Source of the DNA: Membranipora membranacea
Taxonomy: Eukaryota > Bryozoa > Gymnolaemata > Cheilostomatida > Membraniporidae
Assembly (NCBI GenBank): GCA_914767715.1
Contig: OU612067.1
Span: 1,612,001 to 1,676,000, forward strand
DNA: 64,000 nucleotides
Reading direction: 5' to 3'
Shown: positions 36,950-48,723 of the stretch, piece after piece
Layout of the letters: each line of letters opens with the position of its first letter
Numbering within the stretch: the first letter of the stretch is position 1
Position numbers and translations under genes: made by a program
Notes under the pieces: generated by a model
What the model was told of the DNA's origin: nothing
Databases searched by the model: none
The model's input: the letters and a program-made list of their open reading frames with translations, nothing else

Positions 36950-39900
36950 CTATAGCCCAAAAAACTTGCTCTCGACCTGCTTTGTAAAAAGTTGAGCTAT
37001 ATTTCTTCTAAATTTATTATACCAAGTTAATATTATCTCTCTTCGTCTTTCCTTATCCTGTTTGGACATTTTCTCCTCTTTGTTCAGCAGAGTTTCCAGT
37101 TCAGTCCATGACTTTATATATATAACAGGTGCCTTGTATCTCTTCAGAAGTCTGTAATACAATACTGTCAGCAGTTAGCGTAGTGTAACATTGAGTTAAG
37201 TGGTCTATGAACAGTATTATCTATGTACAATCTGCACAGCTCATACGAGTTTTGAGAGCAAAAAATAACGTAATACACTGCCAGTAAGTTTATATAATTG
37301 ATGAACAAGCCAACATATGGTCTTATATAGCCTTTCCTGGCAAGCTTTGTTGTGGGGGAGCTTGCCACGACAGGCTAGGTCTTTTTGTGCGTATATAAGT
37401 GATACACATTTACATAGACATGTGAATACATTGACACATAGCCATAGTGTCTGTCTGCCAGCTGTACTATACCTGAATGGTTGAGTATTACATGATTGGC
37501 TGGCTGATAAATCCTCTATAACAGGTACAGAACCTACACTCATAGCCTCATATATACGATAACTCTCTGAGTTTTTACCGACAGGACATAGTGTCAAGTC
37601 ACTGGACTTTAATATCTGAAGATAGGACTGTAAACCTTCATGTGTCTCTTCAGCTAACCATCTGTAAATATGAGCAAATATCACATGTGAGATGATACGG
37701 TACTACTAACCCTATCAGGGGCAGACAATATTGTTTCAATTGGAGACACAGCCCGAATGAAATTCATATAGCATTCAGTAAGAAAAATGAGCCAAAGTTG
37801 CATAGAAGAATACTACGATTCACTTGAACGGACACAATTCTCTACTTGCTGCTGTTTGATTTCAACATCTAGTGCGCTTCACATGCAGAATATGAGCCAT
37901 GAATCATTTCTATTTAGGCAATCTATGTGATATAATGATTGGAGTTATTTAATTAGGCGACCTGACAGTTAACAAAAAAACTCACCCTTACACTCTACTC
38001 TCTTATACTGCCATACATACATACGGTTGAGTTTACCCTGGTGTTTGCTACCCTGGGCGGCGCCGAGAGGGAGGCCCAATTTCAAAGTATGGGTGGCCAG
38101 TTGGTCTAGGGGCATGATTCTTGCTTAGGGTGCAAGAGGTCCCGGGTTCAATTCCCGGACTGGCCCACTCTTTTAAAAGATACTGATATATTCTATGACT
38201 CACAAAATGGTAATACATGACAGCACTTATCTTCTCATTGACATTAAGTGGACAACTCCAAAGTTTACAGCCAAACATGAAACTTAATATTCGCCGGTGA
38301 AAAAAATACTTACGTTTGCCTTGCTTTGAGGAAGCACAGCTCTTTATTATATCTCTTATTTATACTGGATATCACATTGACGAGCGTTAATCTTGATGAG
38401 TTATCATACACTGTACCCATAAAGTTACATGTATACCTCCTAACACCAGGTACTGATAGCTCTGGGTAAGAGGCGAGAGGAAAGTTCCTGTATCTGTCAA
38501 CCAAACATATAAAACATACAGGAAGTGTAGTAGTAGCACCAGTTGCCATATCGAAAATTGCCAGAATAGTACATATTTACCATAATATGTAATTATAAAA
38601 ATAGCAGGAGCGCTAGAGGTACAGATATGAAAGAGGAGAGGGACTTACGTGGCAACTCCAAGAGGAAACTGATGTATCAGCTCGTCATCTACACACGGGC
38701 AGTCATAGACTATAAACACAAATTTTGGTGACGTGACGTTCTTCTGATGTAAGTACAGTGAGATCCAGTCATTGTTACAGAACTCATCACCGATCAGCAC
38801 AACACCAACATTCTACAGATATAAGGCATATATTGTGTATCAGACTCATGATATAGCTGTGCATATAAGGTTATAACAAAGAGGAAATAATCCTTTGATA
38901 TAAGAAGCAAATGTCGCAAAATTATATTTCCAAACAGTGATTCCAGTATACAAATACAACTAAAATTTAGTAAATTCTAATACCTACAGGCATACTTGCC
39001 AAGTAATTTAAATTCAAAAGTGGGAGATTTCAATTTACTGCGATACTGCACTGCATCGCTTTGATAGTTTTGGGGGGCGGTGAGAGCCCCCAATAGGGTC
39101 CGGGCAGAGCCTCATCTGATGACGCTCTGGGAGGGTTTCTAGCCACAAGGTAGGGCTAAAACTTATATTTGACCCCAAATGATTTCATGTTTGTACTATA
39201 ACTAAAATATCATACTGAGGTGAAATAAACTTTAAACACTTAACATCAACAGATGGGCCCCTTACTTTGCCAATGTCCAGTATCAACCATCCCATTGACA
39301 ATAATAGTAGGCTTATGTATTTTAATACAACAGGCAAATTTGAATTGAATTCCTTTAAATTTTGTGTGCAAAGACCTTACCAGAATATATCAACAAGTGC
39401 TTAGACAGCTACTAAAAAATTGTGATAGGGCTGTTTTCTCTAAAGTCTGGAGGAAATAGTGAGAATTACAAACACTGGAAAGTGGCTGTGAAAATCTGGA
39501 GGGTCCCACCTAAATAGGGAGACTTGGCATGTATGCCTACAGGTATCTCATTCAATGTGTCACCTAATACATTGTATAACAGTATATTAGAGCAAGTAAT
39601 GAGCTTACCTGTAGAAGCTCGAGATATACGAGGCCATCTAGCCAGGACCGAGCTGTAGATGATGTCACATTATCTCTGCCGTTCAGTACAAGTATCACAT
39701 TATCTGAGGCATCAGGTAAAAACGCCACATTCAGTTTCTCACCGCCCTTATATCTGTAGTAATATGTGATCAGGGTTATTGAGTACAGGCCGCAGCTTCA
39801 GACAATCTACACAAGTAATTCAGTGTCCGTGCTACGAGATATTGTAGGTCAGCTTAGAATCAAAAAGTCATTACCTGAATATACTGGTTGAAATATGAGC

Positions 39901-41019
39901 TGAAATAATTTCCCTTCTTCACCCAATAAGAACACTCAGATATTATATAAAGTTACATTATTTTATTAGTTCTACCGCTCATGCTTGTTTAACTCGTCTA
40001 TGATAAGTTTTTGTTATTTCTATGATACAGTAATGAGAGATACCTGTATTTCACATCTCCGATCGTCTTCTCCCCATGTTTATATATGACGTCTTCAACT
40101 GGCTTAATCTCACCTTGTAGTATATGCTCCCACAAGTATATTCCTAAAATGTAATTACTTTAATAAAAAATTTTGACGAAACCTACGATTTCACTTAACA
40201 GCAATTCATTGCAGTCACATCTATCATTTGTTGGCATACGTGTTCTATTTTTTTCAACCCGATCAGCCTATAATAACAGAGCAGAAATTATAAGCACAAT
40301 AGAAATACTGCGAGTATACAGATATAGTTCACCCACCTAGTCCATTGTTGCTCCAGATATCAACAGTATACTTAGGTTGTGTCTGGAAGGCTGACTTTAT
40401 TACATGAAGCAATGATGAGTTGTGTAAGGCAGGGTCATTACTAGGTGCCCACTGGTCCCAGTATCGTCGCTCTTCTTCTGTCTCCACAAACAACGCTGCT
40501 CCGTCTCCTAAACTCTTGGTTTGGATGAATTGTCTTGAAGAGGCTGTGAAGTAAACGAAAATCATTAAATCAAGGACTTGGACTGTGCTCCACTACAAGC
40601 GGGCACAGTTGGTTTCTGACCCCTTATCCTAGGGACAGTTAAACATTGCAAAAGTCCCAGAGTAGACGTGTGGGTGCAGTGCAGTGGTGAAGATTTGTGG
40701 AAGTTCCACCAACGAGTTTTACTCCATAGTTCCACACCAAAAATGCATGAGAATAATTTAAGTGCAGGATCATTTACAGCCTATCTTCTACCAACATGTA
40801 TTGAGCAGGAAAAGAGTTGTTTTTTTATTTTTATAATAAATAGTAATGAATCTACTACTTTTCACCTGGTATTAGAAGTGTGTTTTTGTCTTCAATGTCA
40901 GGATGCTGCTGATGAAATTGAGCAGAAATATGTGTCCTCAAGATGTAGAAGAATGCATAGAGAGCAGTCACAAGATAGAATGATAAAACACATCCAAGGA
41001 ACTTGACATTTAATGTCAT
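36950..41019 (-). CDS. RXYLT1: RXYLT1 (TMEM5), ribitol-5-phosphate xylosyltransferase
   Basis: Type II Golgi enzyme. In mammals it adds xylose to ribitol-5-phosphate on the core M3 glycan of alpha-dystroglycan. Exons on the minus strand: 41019-40866, 40543-40337, 40143-40044, 39753-39609, 38812-38649, 38493-38314, 37661-37473, 37151-36950. Phases close from ATG to TAG, giving 446 residues (human 443). An N-terminal signal anchor (about 7-28; FLGCVLSFYLVTALYAFFYI) is followed by a stem. The conserved start of the catalytic region is YTVDIWSNNGLGIYLWEHIL. Later blocks are GVVLIGDEFCNNDWI, FVFIVYDCPCVDD, YTCNFMGTVYDNSSR and the glycosyltransferase signature SDLTLCPVGKNSESYRIYEA followed by GSVPVIED. 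All are colinear with vertebrate RXYLT1. A tRNA gene and a transposable element lie in its introns. The start is head-to-head with MED15. Confidence 0.95.
38095..38166 (+). tRNA. tRNA-Pro (AGG)
   Basis: A 72-nt cloverleaf. Acceptor stem GGCCAGT pairs with ACTGGCC, discriminator C, D-arm box A TGGTCTAGGGG, anticodon stem CTTGC/GCAAG with loop TTAGGGT (anticodon AGG at 38127-38129), T-arm CCGGG-TTCAATT-CCCGG with a canonical B box. There is no intron. A TTTT run follows a few bases later (about 38170), suitable for Pol III termination. It lies in intron 6 of RXYLT1 on the opposite strand. All stems pair and no SINE-like body follows, so it looks like a functional gene. Confidence 0.95.
38990..39536. 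mobile_element. Non-autonomous DNA transposon, 547 bp, in RXYLT1 intron 4
   Basis: 15-bp terminal inverted repeats, GCATACTTGCCAAGT at the left and the complement of GCATACATGCCAAGT at the right (one mismatch). They are flanked by an exact 6-bp direct repeat CTACAG (38984-38989 and 39537-39542). There is no open frame of note. I do not assign a superfamily. Confidence 0.8.
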
Positions 41020-41324
41020 TTTCTTATCTGAAAGCAGTTTTACTTGTTGAAAGAAAAACCACAACATATGCCCCAATTTGGCCTTGCACGAAGTTTGCTC
41101 CTCTACAAGCATTATATTTCGATAACTGATAGCCGACATAGCACAATGCGCATACATTACTCAAAAAATATCACTTTTCCTTCCTCTAAACATGAAAGTT
41201 TTCAATTTTCCAGAATTAAAAGATTTAGAAAGGAAGTTTCTCTAATTTTGTATCAATTTGTCACTGAAAGTTGTCAAATTGTGAAAAGGCTCATTAAAAA
41301 GTTTGGTCATATTGTCGGAAAGTT
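41020..41324. promoter_or_regulatory. Bidirectional promoter region between RXYLT1 and MED15
   Basis: Only 305 bp separate the two divergent start codons, so both 5' UTRs and core promoters must lie here or overlap the neighbouring gene, unless either gene has an upstream untranslated exon. No TATA box is obvious and the sequence is not GC-rich. Assignment rests on gene arrangement. Confidence 0.6.
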
Positions 41325-44300
41325 ATGGGTGATATGATGGACTGGAAAATTCCTGCTACTAGACAGAGAATGATTCACAACATGTGAGTTCAAACATAAA
41401 ATTAAATGAATATATATGGTGTGAACAAGGAAGGAGGTGTGAAATTTACTATTTAGGTTTTGTATTGTATGTTTGTCTGTAAGGTAAACTCCATTATTTC
41501 TTGATCCATGATTCCTACTATGACCATTAAAAGTTGTTATTCCACTCAAGCTGAGGTGAGTAATGGTAAGGTGATGATAATAATGGCACCAAGGATATGA
41601 TAAAAAATGAAAAAAGGCTTCTTACTACTTCTGCTCTTCTGACCTGTCTAGAATAATCTGTTAACAGTCTCCATGTTATATTTTTATGTGTGTTTTGTAT
41701 GATTTTAGGGCCAATGTGCTCTTTCTGTATTTTATGCATGTTTTGTATGATTTTAGGGCCAATGTGCTAAAGAGTAAAGGAGTGTCACATATTGATATGC
41801 AGCAGCTCACTACATATGAGAATGGAATATCGCTCAAATCAGCCAGCGCGGTTTGTTGTACTATAATCCTAATCACCTGCCTCATTATTATACTCTGTAT
41901 TGTCATTGTAGATTTGCCCTAAGGCTGCATCCAATTATATGTTCAACTTTTAGAATCTGCTGTAGTAGGTCCAATGAACTAGTCAGTTTATTGGTATGTC
42001 TGTATTATGTATTTTTAGGATGATTACAAAAGTAAGCTATCGAGGCTTATCCAGCATCTTGTCTCCAACTCAGGTCAGTATAGGGATATCGTCGTGGACA
42101 ACCTATCAATCTGCTTGTCATATGTGCCTATCTTCTTTATCGTCTCATTCTTTTTCCCCGTCATACTACACTATGTTGTTGATAGTCAGGTGATCATATT
42201 TTCTAATTGATTTATTTGCAATCCATTGGTTTTACAACAACTTCTAGTTTTTTTACCATTCTTCCCTCATGTTACTTAATCATTGATAATTGAACTGGTG
42301 TCATGTTGATTAATCCACAGCTCGAATGGCTCCACAACAGATGGCACCTCAACAAATGGCTCCACAACAGATGGCGCCACAACAAATGGCTCCTCAACCG
42401 ATGGCACCTCAGCAGATCCAGCCTGGTGTACCACAGATGCACATCCATATGCATAGTAAGTCCTGCACTGTATACACTAGATAAACTCCTCCAGCATCTA
42501 TGTTAAAGTCGCTGATCTTGTTCATTTTCTGACTCCTATTATCTGATTATCTGTAAACTTGAAGAGCTATGGATAAATGTTCGTATATTTTGTAGATCAG
42601 TCAATGCAAGGCGGATCACAGATGTCAGGCTCTCATATGCCTCCACAGATGGGACAACCACCGATGATTCCTAACCAGCCTATGCATAGTAACCAGCCTT
42701 CTATGATGAATATGGGTGGTCCTTCTCCTTACAGTGGGGAGAGCTCATTTAATCAGTCTCCTGCTCCGTCACAGCCACAAGTCCCTAACATGGTAAGATA
42801 TGACCCTCATAACGCTTGTATATACAGCAACCTGCCCACACCTTACTGCGTTGGTACACACTCATTTCATTCAGTCTTTTATCTTCATTAAAGTTTCCAA
42901 AATGTTCTCTTGATTTTTTAATTGCATTGCGCTTCATACGTTTGTAAACGAGTTGCCTCATCAGGCAAACAAAGCTGAAATTATGGAAAGATCTGATCTT
43001 GTTATGATTACAGTTTAATAACAGACCTGCTTATTCACCTGGTGGACCGCCGAGTGGTGTACCCATACCTAGTCCTACTCAGGGTATGATGAGAGCTCCT
43101 CAGCCTTCTCCCTCTATGAACATGAATATCAACACACCAGCTCCTGCTAACAGTGGAGGTATGTATGTGTGTGCTTATCGCTTATCGCAGTCGCTACCTC
43201 TCACAGACAATAGTTGTACAAGGAGATTATAAGTTAGATGCGGGAGTGATAACTCCTAATTCACCATACTGAAAATTAATGGTTACACTTTAGTACAGTG
43301 GCAGCCTATCAAAAATATGGCTAGAAACGCAACTTCATTTGCGAAATTGTATTGATAAATTCTAAGAGTGGATTCTAGGGTAGTTTTTCAAGGCGGTCGC
43401 AATAGTGATGATGTACCTTACACAAAATTGCACAATAGGCAGCAAATTGCTAAAAACACTGCCAAAAATGCCGAAAATTGCTTAAGAGTTGGGCTACTCA
43501 AACTCTGCAATCAGATTTATACATATCTTGGTCAGTTTTTGGTATAATATCAGGATGATATCTCAAATATTAAGTGAATGACCAACCTTATAAAAAGTGA
43601 TAAAGTGAAAATTTCTGCCGACAAAAGGGAAAGTGATGAAAAAATGATGATATGGTTTCAAATCACTCAAAATCTGGAAGAGCATGTCATAATTAGTGGA
43701 TCTACAAGGGTACATGGGTCTGCCATCATAAATAGCCGAGATGTGGCCAACAACGGTTACAATTCCCCCTTATATCACCTGTATATAACTATCATTGAAA
43801 CGACACTATTTTTTCAGTTTTGCAGACGCCTTGAACACTGACTTCGAATATTTGTATCGATCTGATTTTTTTATGGTGGTTTTTTTTTTACTCCATAAAT
43901 GACCAAAAAAATTTTTCAGCACTACGCACCTTTTTGATGTTATTGGATGGAGTTAACTTTTGCTCTACCCGCTATATAATCTTATAAAGAAGATTTCTAT
44001 GACACTATAACGGAAACCTAAAAATACGCACTTTTTGAAAAACGACACACTCAGAGCATTAAAAACTGGTGTTATGAGATGGGAGGGTCAATACAGAGTC
44101 ACCATAAAAAAAATCAGATCAATACGAACATTTGAAGCCTGTTTTTTAGGCAGCAGCATAACTGAAAAAGTAGTTATGCTGATATTTGTGTTGTTTACAA
44201 ACGAAGGAGAGAAGTAATCATAATATATCATCACTTATATCAGTCATTTGATCTACTTTACAGCAATGACACCTCAGGAAATACAGGCTCCAAGTCCTGC

Positions 44301-47300
44301 CTCCTCATTCCCTCCATCCCAGGGGCAGCCTTCTAGCGTCCCATCCTCAGATCAGGACCAGCAGTATATGGATAAGATACGAGAGCTCTCAGGCTATATA
44401 GAACCTCTGAAGAAGATGCTCGGTAAGATGGCTAAGGAAGGGAAACAGAATCAACAGGATTACAATAAGCTGTGTGTCCTACTCAACTTACTACAGCCTA
44501 ATAATAAGTGAGTGATAGATGATGCTCATAAGTTAAATCACCAGTCGCCAAATAAAATGTAACATGACATGAATCAGATTGTAGAGTTTTCGGGTTTTCA
44601 TAGTGATTTTTACTTCTTTTATTTGCACTTTTGTGGGGAACTGCTCTTCCGCACATGTTTACCATTTTTACAGATCCTTCATATCTGCCTATATGTACAT
44701 GCTAGTAAATAGACAGTTTTCTGAGCTCTTTTTTATGCCTCGATTCGGAGTTGTTCTCTCTCTATTTTGGTACTTTTAACCCACGCCGCATAGGAAAAAC
44801 CTGCTGAAAGAGGGTTATAGTGAAAACCGCTTATGTTAGGATAAAAATGATTATTGGGTCAGAGTCTGCACCATTGAAAACCCTGTGACACAGGGTTTCC
44901 AAATCATTGGAGACTTGAATGTTGATAAATCTTAATTTTAGTGACGAAACTCATGAAAGATTCTGCCAAATTGTTCGAAAAACAGGCAGAAAAGGCTATA
45001 ATTGACTATCCAAATACTAAAATTAGATCCCAAACTCTGTCCATATGAGTTTTCAATGTTGCAGATTCTGAATCAAAAAATAATTTTTATCCTATTATAA
45101 GCGGTTTTCAAGATAACCCTCTTTTCAGCACGTTTTTCCTATGCGGCGTGGGTTAAAAGTACTAAACTGGAGAGAGGACAACTCCAAACTGAGGACTAAA
45201 TCAGAGCTCAGAAAACTGTCTATTATATATTTATTGTTGCTGTTTGTATTTCCAGTAAGACTTCATATGACATGCTGTGCCGATGTGAAGAAGTTCTTAA
45301 AAAACTCAAACTTCCAGTAAGTCGCCATATAATACTGTGAGAGAAACGCTTGGCCAATATTCCAGTTTTATCAGAGAAAGCCTACTCGGTCATCAGGGAG
45401 GCTTTTTACTAACATGGCATAACTTCAAAATTCTGGGATAAGGCAAACTCTTTTCACAATGTCAGGATTTTTTTAATACTATTACAAAGAATTCTCTTTG
45501 CAAATTATGGTCATAGAAAAGAGTTGTTCTACACTATGTTCGATGCAAAATCATGAGCATTACTTTGGGTCCATTTCAAAATTCAAATTGCCGAATTTGC
45601 CTTATGTTTTGTGTTGTTTTGTTATGAGTTGAAAGCCAGCAATCAGGTGATTGGTTAGCCTGGTTTTTAGCGTAAGCTTCTCTTAAAATAGATCATGTTA
45701 AGTTGTCTTCTAACTTCATCTGTACTGACTGCTTGAGGTGACATAGTTAATATTTATACCTAATTATTACAGACATATAAAGTAACTAAAGAGACGATAC
45801 ATGAGAGTAGTTCTCACTGGTGTCAGCCTTTACTTACTGCTGTCGCTGAGACGATAAATACAACAGGATCTAAGAACGTTCTCCGTCAGACCTTCGCTCC
45901 GGCTACACATGCTCTGTATGGTCCTAACCTGTGGTCAGTACTGTGTTCAAGTGTCCTGTTGGCTTGCCTCTCACAAGTAGAGATGTGCCCTTATGACATA
46001 TAAAGTTGTGTTTCATATGACATGTAGAGGTGTGCCATATGAACCATGTAGGCAGGCAGGGTGGCGTAGTGGTTAGGATTCGGGCTTCTCAATCTGAGAG
46101 TTGCAGGTTCGAATCCCGGTCACTACCCATTCTGCTAAAGGAGGGGAGCTCTCCGAACAATAGCCTAGCTTGCCCACTCCTACCTTGTACAGGAGTGCGC
46201 TAAATAGATGTGATGAATCTTATGTAAGCATATTCTCATTGGCCCGAAAGGGCATTGAATAGCAAATAAAAGTTGATATTATTATAATTATTATATAGAG
46301 ATGTTTTGTGCGTGTGCATAACCCACTTCAGACATCTGACTGCACCATCACGAGAGTTAATGAGATATTAGCTGACAGCCATGTTTCTTGTTTTAGTTCT
46401 TCCCAAAAACTACAGCAGAGCTCCTGTCGAAAGCGTAAGCTCCCTGTTCCACCAGAGAGCGGGCCGCACAAGTTTGCCCCCGTACCTCATCTTATACAAG
46501 GAGAACTGGCTAGGCTAGATAGCAGGTTTAAGGTCAGCAGAGACAAGAGTCAGTTAGAGGATAGTGATCACAATAACGGACTGGGACTGAGGCTACAGTG
46601 TGTTATAGGTAGGTACTAAGGCTGTTGAGACATCAAGATAATTGTGTACTGGGAAAATTGGTATAAATGATAATCTTAAATACTGCTTCATTTTGTTAAG
46701 TTGTCTGGACAAAATGAGAAAAGGCGAGGGGTACAGACTTTTGTGGATTAATAGTTTGGTCATATTTGTGATTGTAGATGATAAGAAATTAGCCTCTGTT
46801 CCACCCCTGAAGTTCACCCTGCCTGACGATTACCCAGACAGTAATCCACTCTGTGATATGAATATGGAGTTATGTGATACGTCTCAACTATTCATAGACG
46901 TCAAAAAGCGCTTTGCTGGGAATCTAAAGAAACTACAGAATAAGTACTCTATGACTGCTCTCCTTGAGACCTGGGTAAGTAGTGCATATATTAATCAACA
47001 GGTACAGAAATCAAACCATCATCAATATATTGTGTAAATATTAGACACAAAAACTCCTCAGCTTCCCTGTGATGTCACTTGACAATGTTTTTGTCTAAAC
47101 AATGATGTGGTAATTGATCCCAAGCCATCCCTGCGTCACAAACGCCCTAGCAGTGAATAACTATGAAGGATTGATTGATAGCACCAACCACTTACCATTC
47201 AAGCTATCTGGTTTGGTATACTGGATTTCTTCAGTTACCAGCCAATTGATGAATATGATAACTTGACTCATATTACTGATTTGATATTTTATTACAGCTG

Positions 47301-47378
47301 ACGAGTATAAAGCAGACATGTTTGAGCGTACGTAAGGAGATGTCAGATGCACACCCCCCTGTGATTATTGTCCCCTGA
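41325..47378 (+). CDS. MED15: MED15, Mediator tail subunit
   Basis: Mediator tail-module subunit that links activators to RNA polymerase II. Exons: 41325-41383, 41757-41850, 42019-42073, 42321-42455, 42596-42792, 43014-43158, 44264-44507, 45256-45316, 45773-45933, 46397-46608, 46778-46974, 47298-47378. Phases close from ATG to TGA, giving about 546 residues, shorter than vertebrate MED15 (near 790) because the Gln-rich middle is smaller. The first three exons encode the N-terminal KIX domain (starts DWKIPATRQRMIHNM, ends YKSKLSRLIQHLV). Exon 4 has six copies of a MAPQQ-type pentapeptide. Exons 5-6 are Met/Pro/Gln/Ser-rich. Exon 7 carries QQYMDKIRELSGYIEPLKKM. Exons 10-12 give the conserved C-terminal domain (HLIQGELARLDSRF, KKLASVPPLKFTLPDDYPD, YSMTALLETW). 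The start could also be 41334 (in frame). A 48-bp duplication gives exon 2 two possible acceptors. Confidence 0.94.
41691..41768 (+). repeat. 48-bp tandem duplication across the exon 2 acceptor of MED15
   Basis: TGTTTTGTATGATTTTAGGG and the following CCAATGTGCT occur identically at 41691-41720 and 41739-41768. Each copy contains a full acceptor, at 41709 and 41757. Using the upstream one adds 48 nt without a stop and keeps frame. Confidence 0.93.
43800..44180. mobile_element. Imperfect inverted-repeat element in MED15 intron 6
   Basis: Left arm about 43810-43885 and right arm about 44097-44180 are imperfect reverse complements. Shared blocks are TTTTTCAGTT, GACTTCGAATATTTGTAT versus its diverged complement, and GATCTGATTTTTTTATGGTG. 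Ends are not sharp. It is probably part of a larger decayed element that fills much of the 43.2-44.2 kb intron. Confidence 0.6.
44708..45225. mobile_element. Long foldback element (about 180-bp arms) in MED15 intron 7
   Basis: Arms about 44708-44885 and 45045-45225 are long inverted repeats with clear but imperfect identity. Both carry AATAGACAGTTTTCTGAGCT at the outer end, AACCCACGCCGCATAGGAAA in the middle and ATAAGCGGTTTT or the complement inside. The 160-bp centre is non-coding. No clear target duplication was found beyond a possible TA. It occupies most of the intron between exons 7 and 8. Confidence 0.85.
46055..46297 (+). mobile_element. tRNA-derived SINE in MED15 intron 9
   Basis: The 5' part is tRNA-like. 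It has a good A box (TGGCGTAGTGG, 46062-46072) and a perfect B box (GGTTCGAATCC, 46106-46116), but the anticodon stem does not pair, so it is not a working tRNA. A tRNA-unrelated body of about 150 bp follows, containing CATTGGCCCGAAAGGGCATT, then an A/T-rich tail (ATTATTATAATTATTATAT). That is the expected order for a SINE. Confidence 0.85.
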
Positions 47379-48723
47379 TCACCATACACAGACAGACAGG
47401 CGGGATCAGATAATCTACAGACAGGACCACACAACTACAGCTACAGCCTTCATGTTAGCCTCATTCTACACACATACACCATATTGTCATGTGTATCCTT
47501 TACTTATAAATATGTATTACATCATTTTCATCAATATCAAATCTTACTTCTTGTAAAGCCATCTCGGAAAAGTACATGGACAAGGGATGATGTATTTTCT
47601 TCATTGCTACAGATGGTGTAAAATGATAATGCTACTATGTAATTCATATGTCACATTAGCAGTAGTTCTGGAATTAGTTGAGTGTTTGGGGTGGCTGATA
47701 TCCTCCCACCATCTTGCGGTGCTTTAGAATGCTGCAAGATGGCTTGCATTGATTGTGAACAAAACAAGTATTTTTAAAATTAAAAGTAAGTTTAAAAGCT
47801 CTTTTGATCAGGTATATACAAAGATGGTTATTTTAGCTCACCATACCTCATACCATTATGACAAATAACCCCTAATATCTACTGTTGGTCAATGGATATA
47901 GACCCAGTTCATCAATATCTACACAAGTATAATAGAAGAGACTGAACTGTACAGTGAACTATGCTGAACCAAACAGTGTGGTTTAGACTGGTATGATTGA
48001 TTTACTGAACTGATAATTCTGGTGTACCATATCCACATAATCTGCTGTCAGAAAACATTGCAAACAAAGCCTGAAGCACATCATACCCCGTTCTTTACGA
48101 TAGTGGTACTGCACATATCGAGTTGTCTTCTTTTATATGATGGGAGGATAACTCTGATGTGATTTGATGCTCAAACATCACCCACCCATCTTCTGCTGCA
48201 CTGCAATTAAATGCTCTTTATCTTAATTAAACAAGTGCTATCCAGCTGCATGTTTTTATGGAGATACTTCTTGAATACCTGCTACATAATTTATGGCATT
48301 GAAAAGACCGTTACTACTTGCTCTAGGTTTTTCATGCCAAAATATGTCTTATCTAAATAGGCGTCAGCCACCTCCACATGATACTACCAGATTGACTTAT
48401 TTGTCAGCATATTTACCTTTTAGGATAGCTATATGAAAGCCATTTCATAAAAAGCTCAAACGGTTCACTGAGTTCAATAACTTTAATTCGGAACAAAAAA
48501 AGCCATTGCCGACAAAGCTGGTTATAATAGTAGCATGAGAATCAAGCAAGTCTAACCAAGAAATTATATAGAAGAAGAGTATTCTGCATAGTTGATATCG
48601 GCAAATCAATTGGAATAGTGCAAGGTTGTATTTTATAAATCAGTCAGATCAGACTTAGGTGTTATGATAAGTTACAGCTTCGTTCTTCGGATTGTAATTG
48701 TGTTGCCTCCATATGAGGTACCC
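47379..48723. other. Convergent intergenic region, MED15 / Mab-21-like gene
   Basis: AT-rich and without open frames of interest. It must hold the 3' UTRs of both convergent genes. No canonical AATAAA was found close to either stop. Confidence 0.5.

Noticed and set aside
43578-43841. 87-codon open frame in MED15 intron 6
   Set aside because: No domain; it overlaps the left arm of an inverted-repeat element and lies between two phase-matched exons.
46055-46128. Second tRNA gene
   Set aside because: A and B boxes are good but the anticodon stem does not pair and a SINE body with an AT-rich tail follows, so it is called a SINE.
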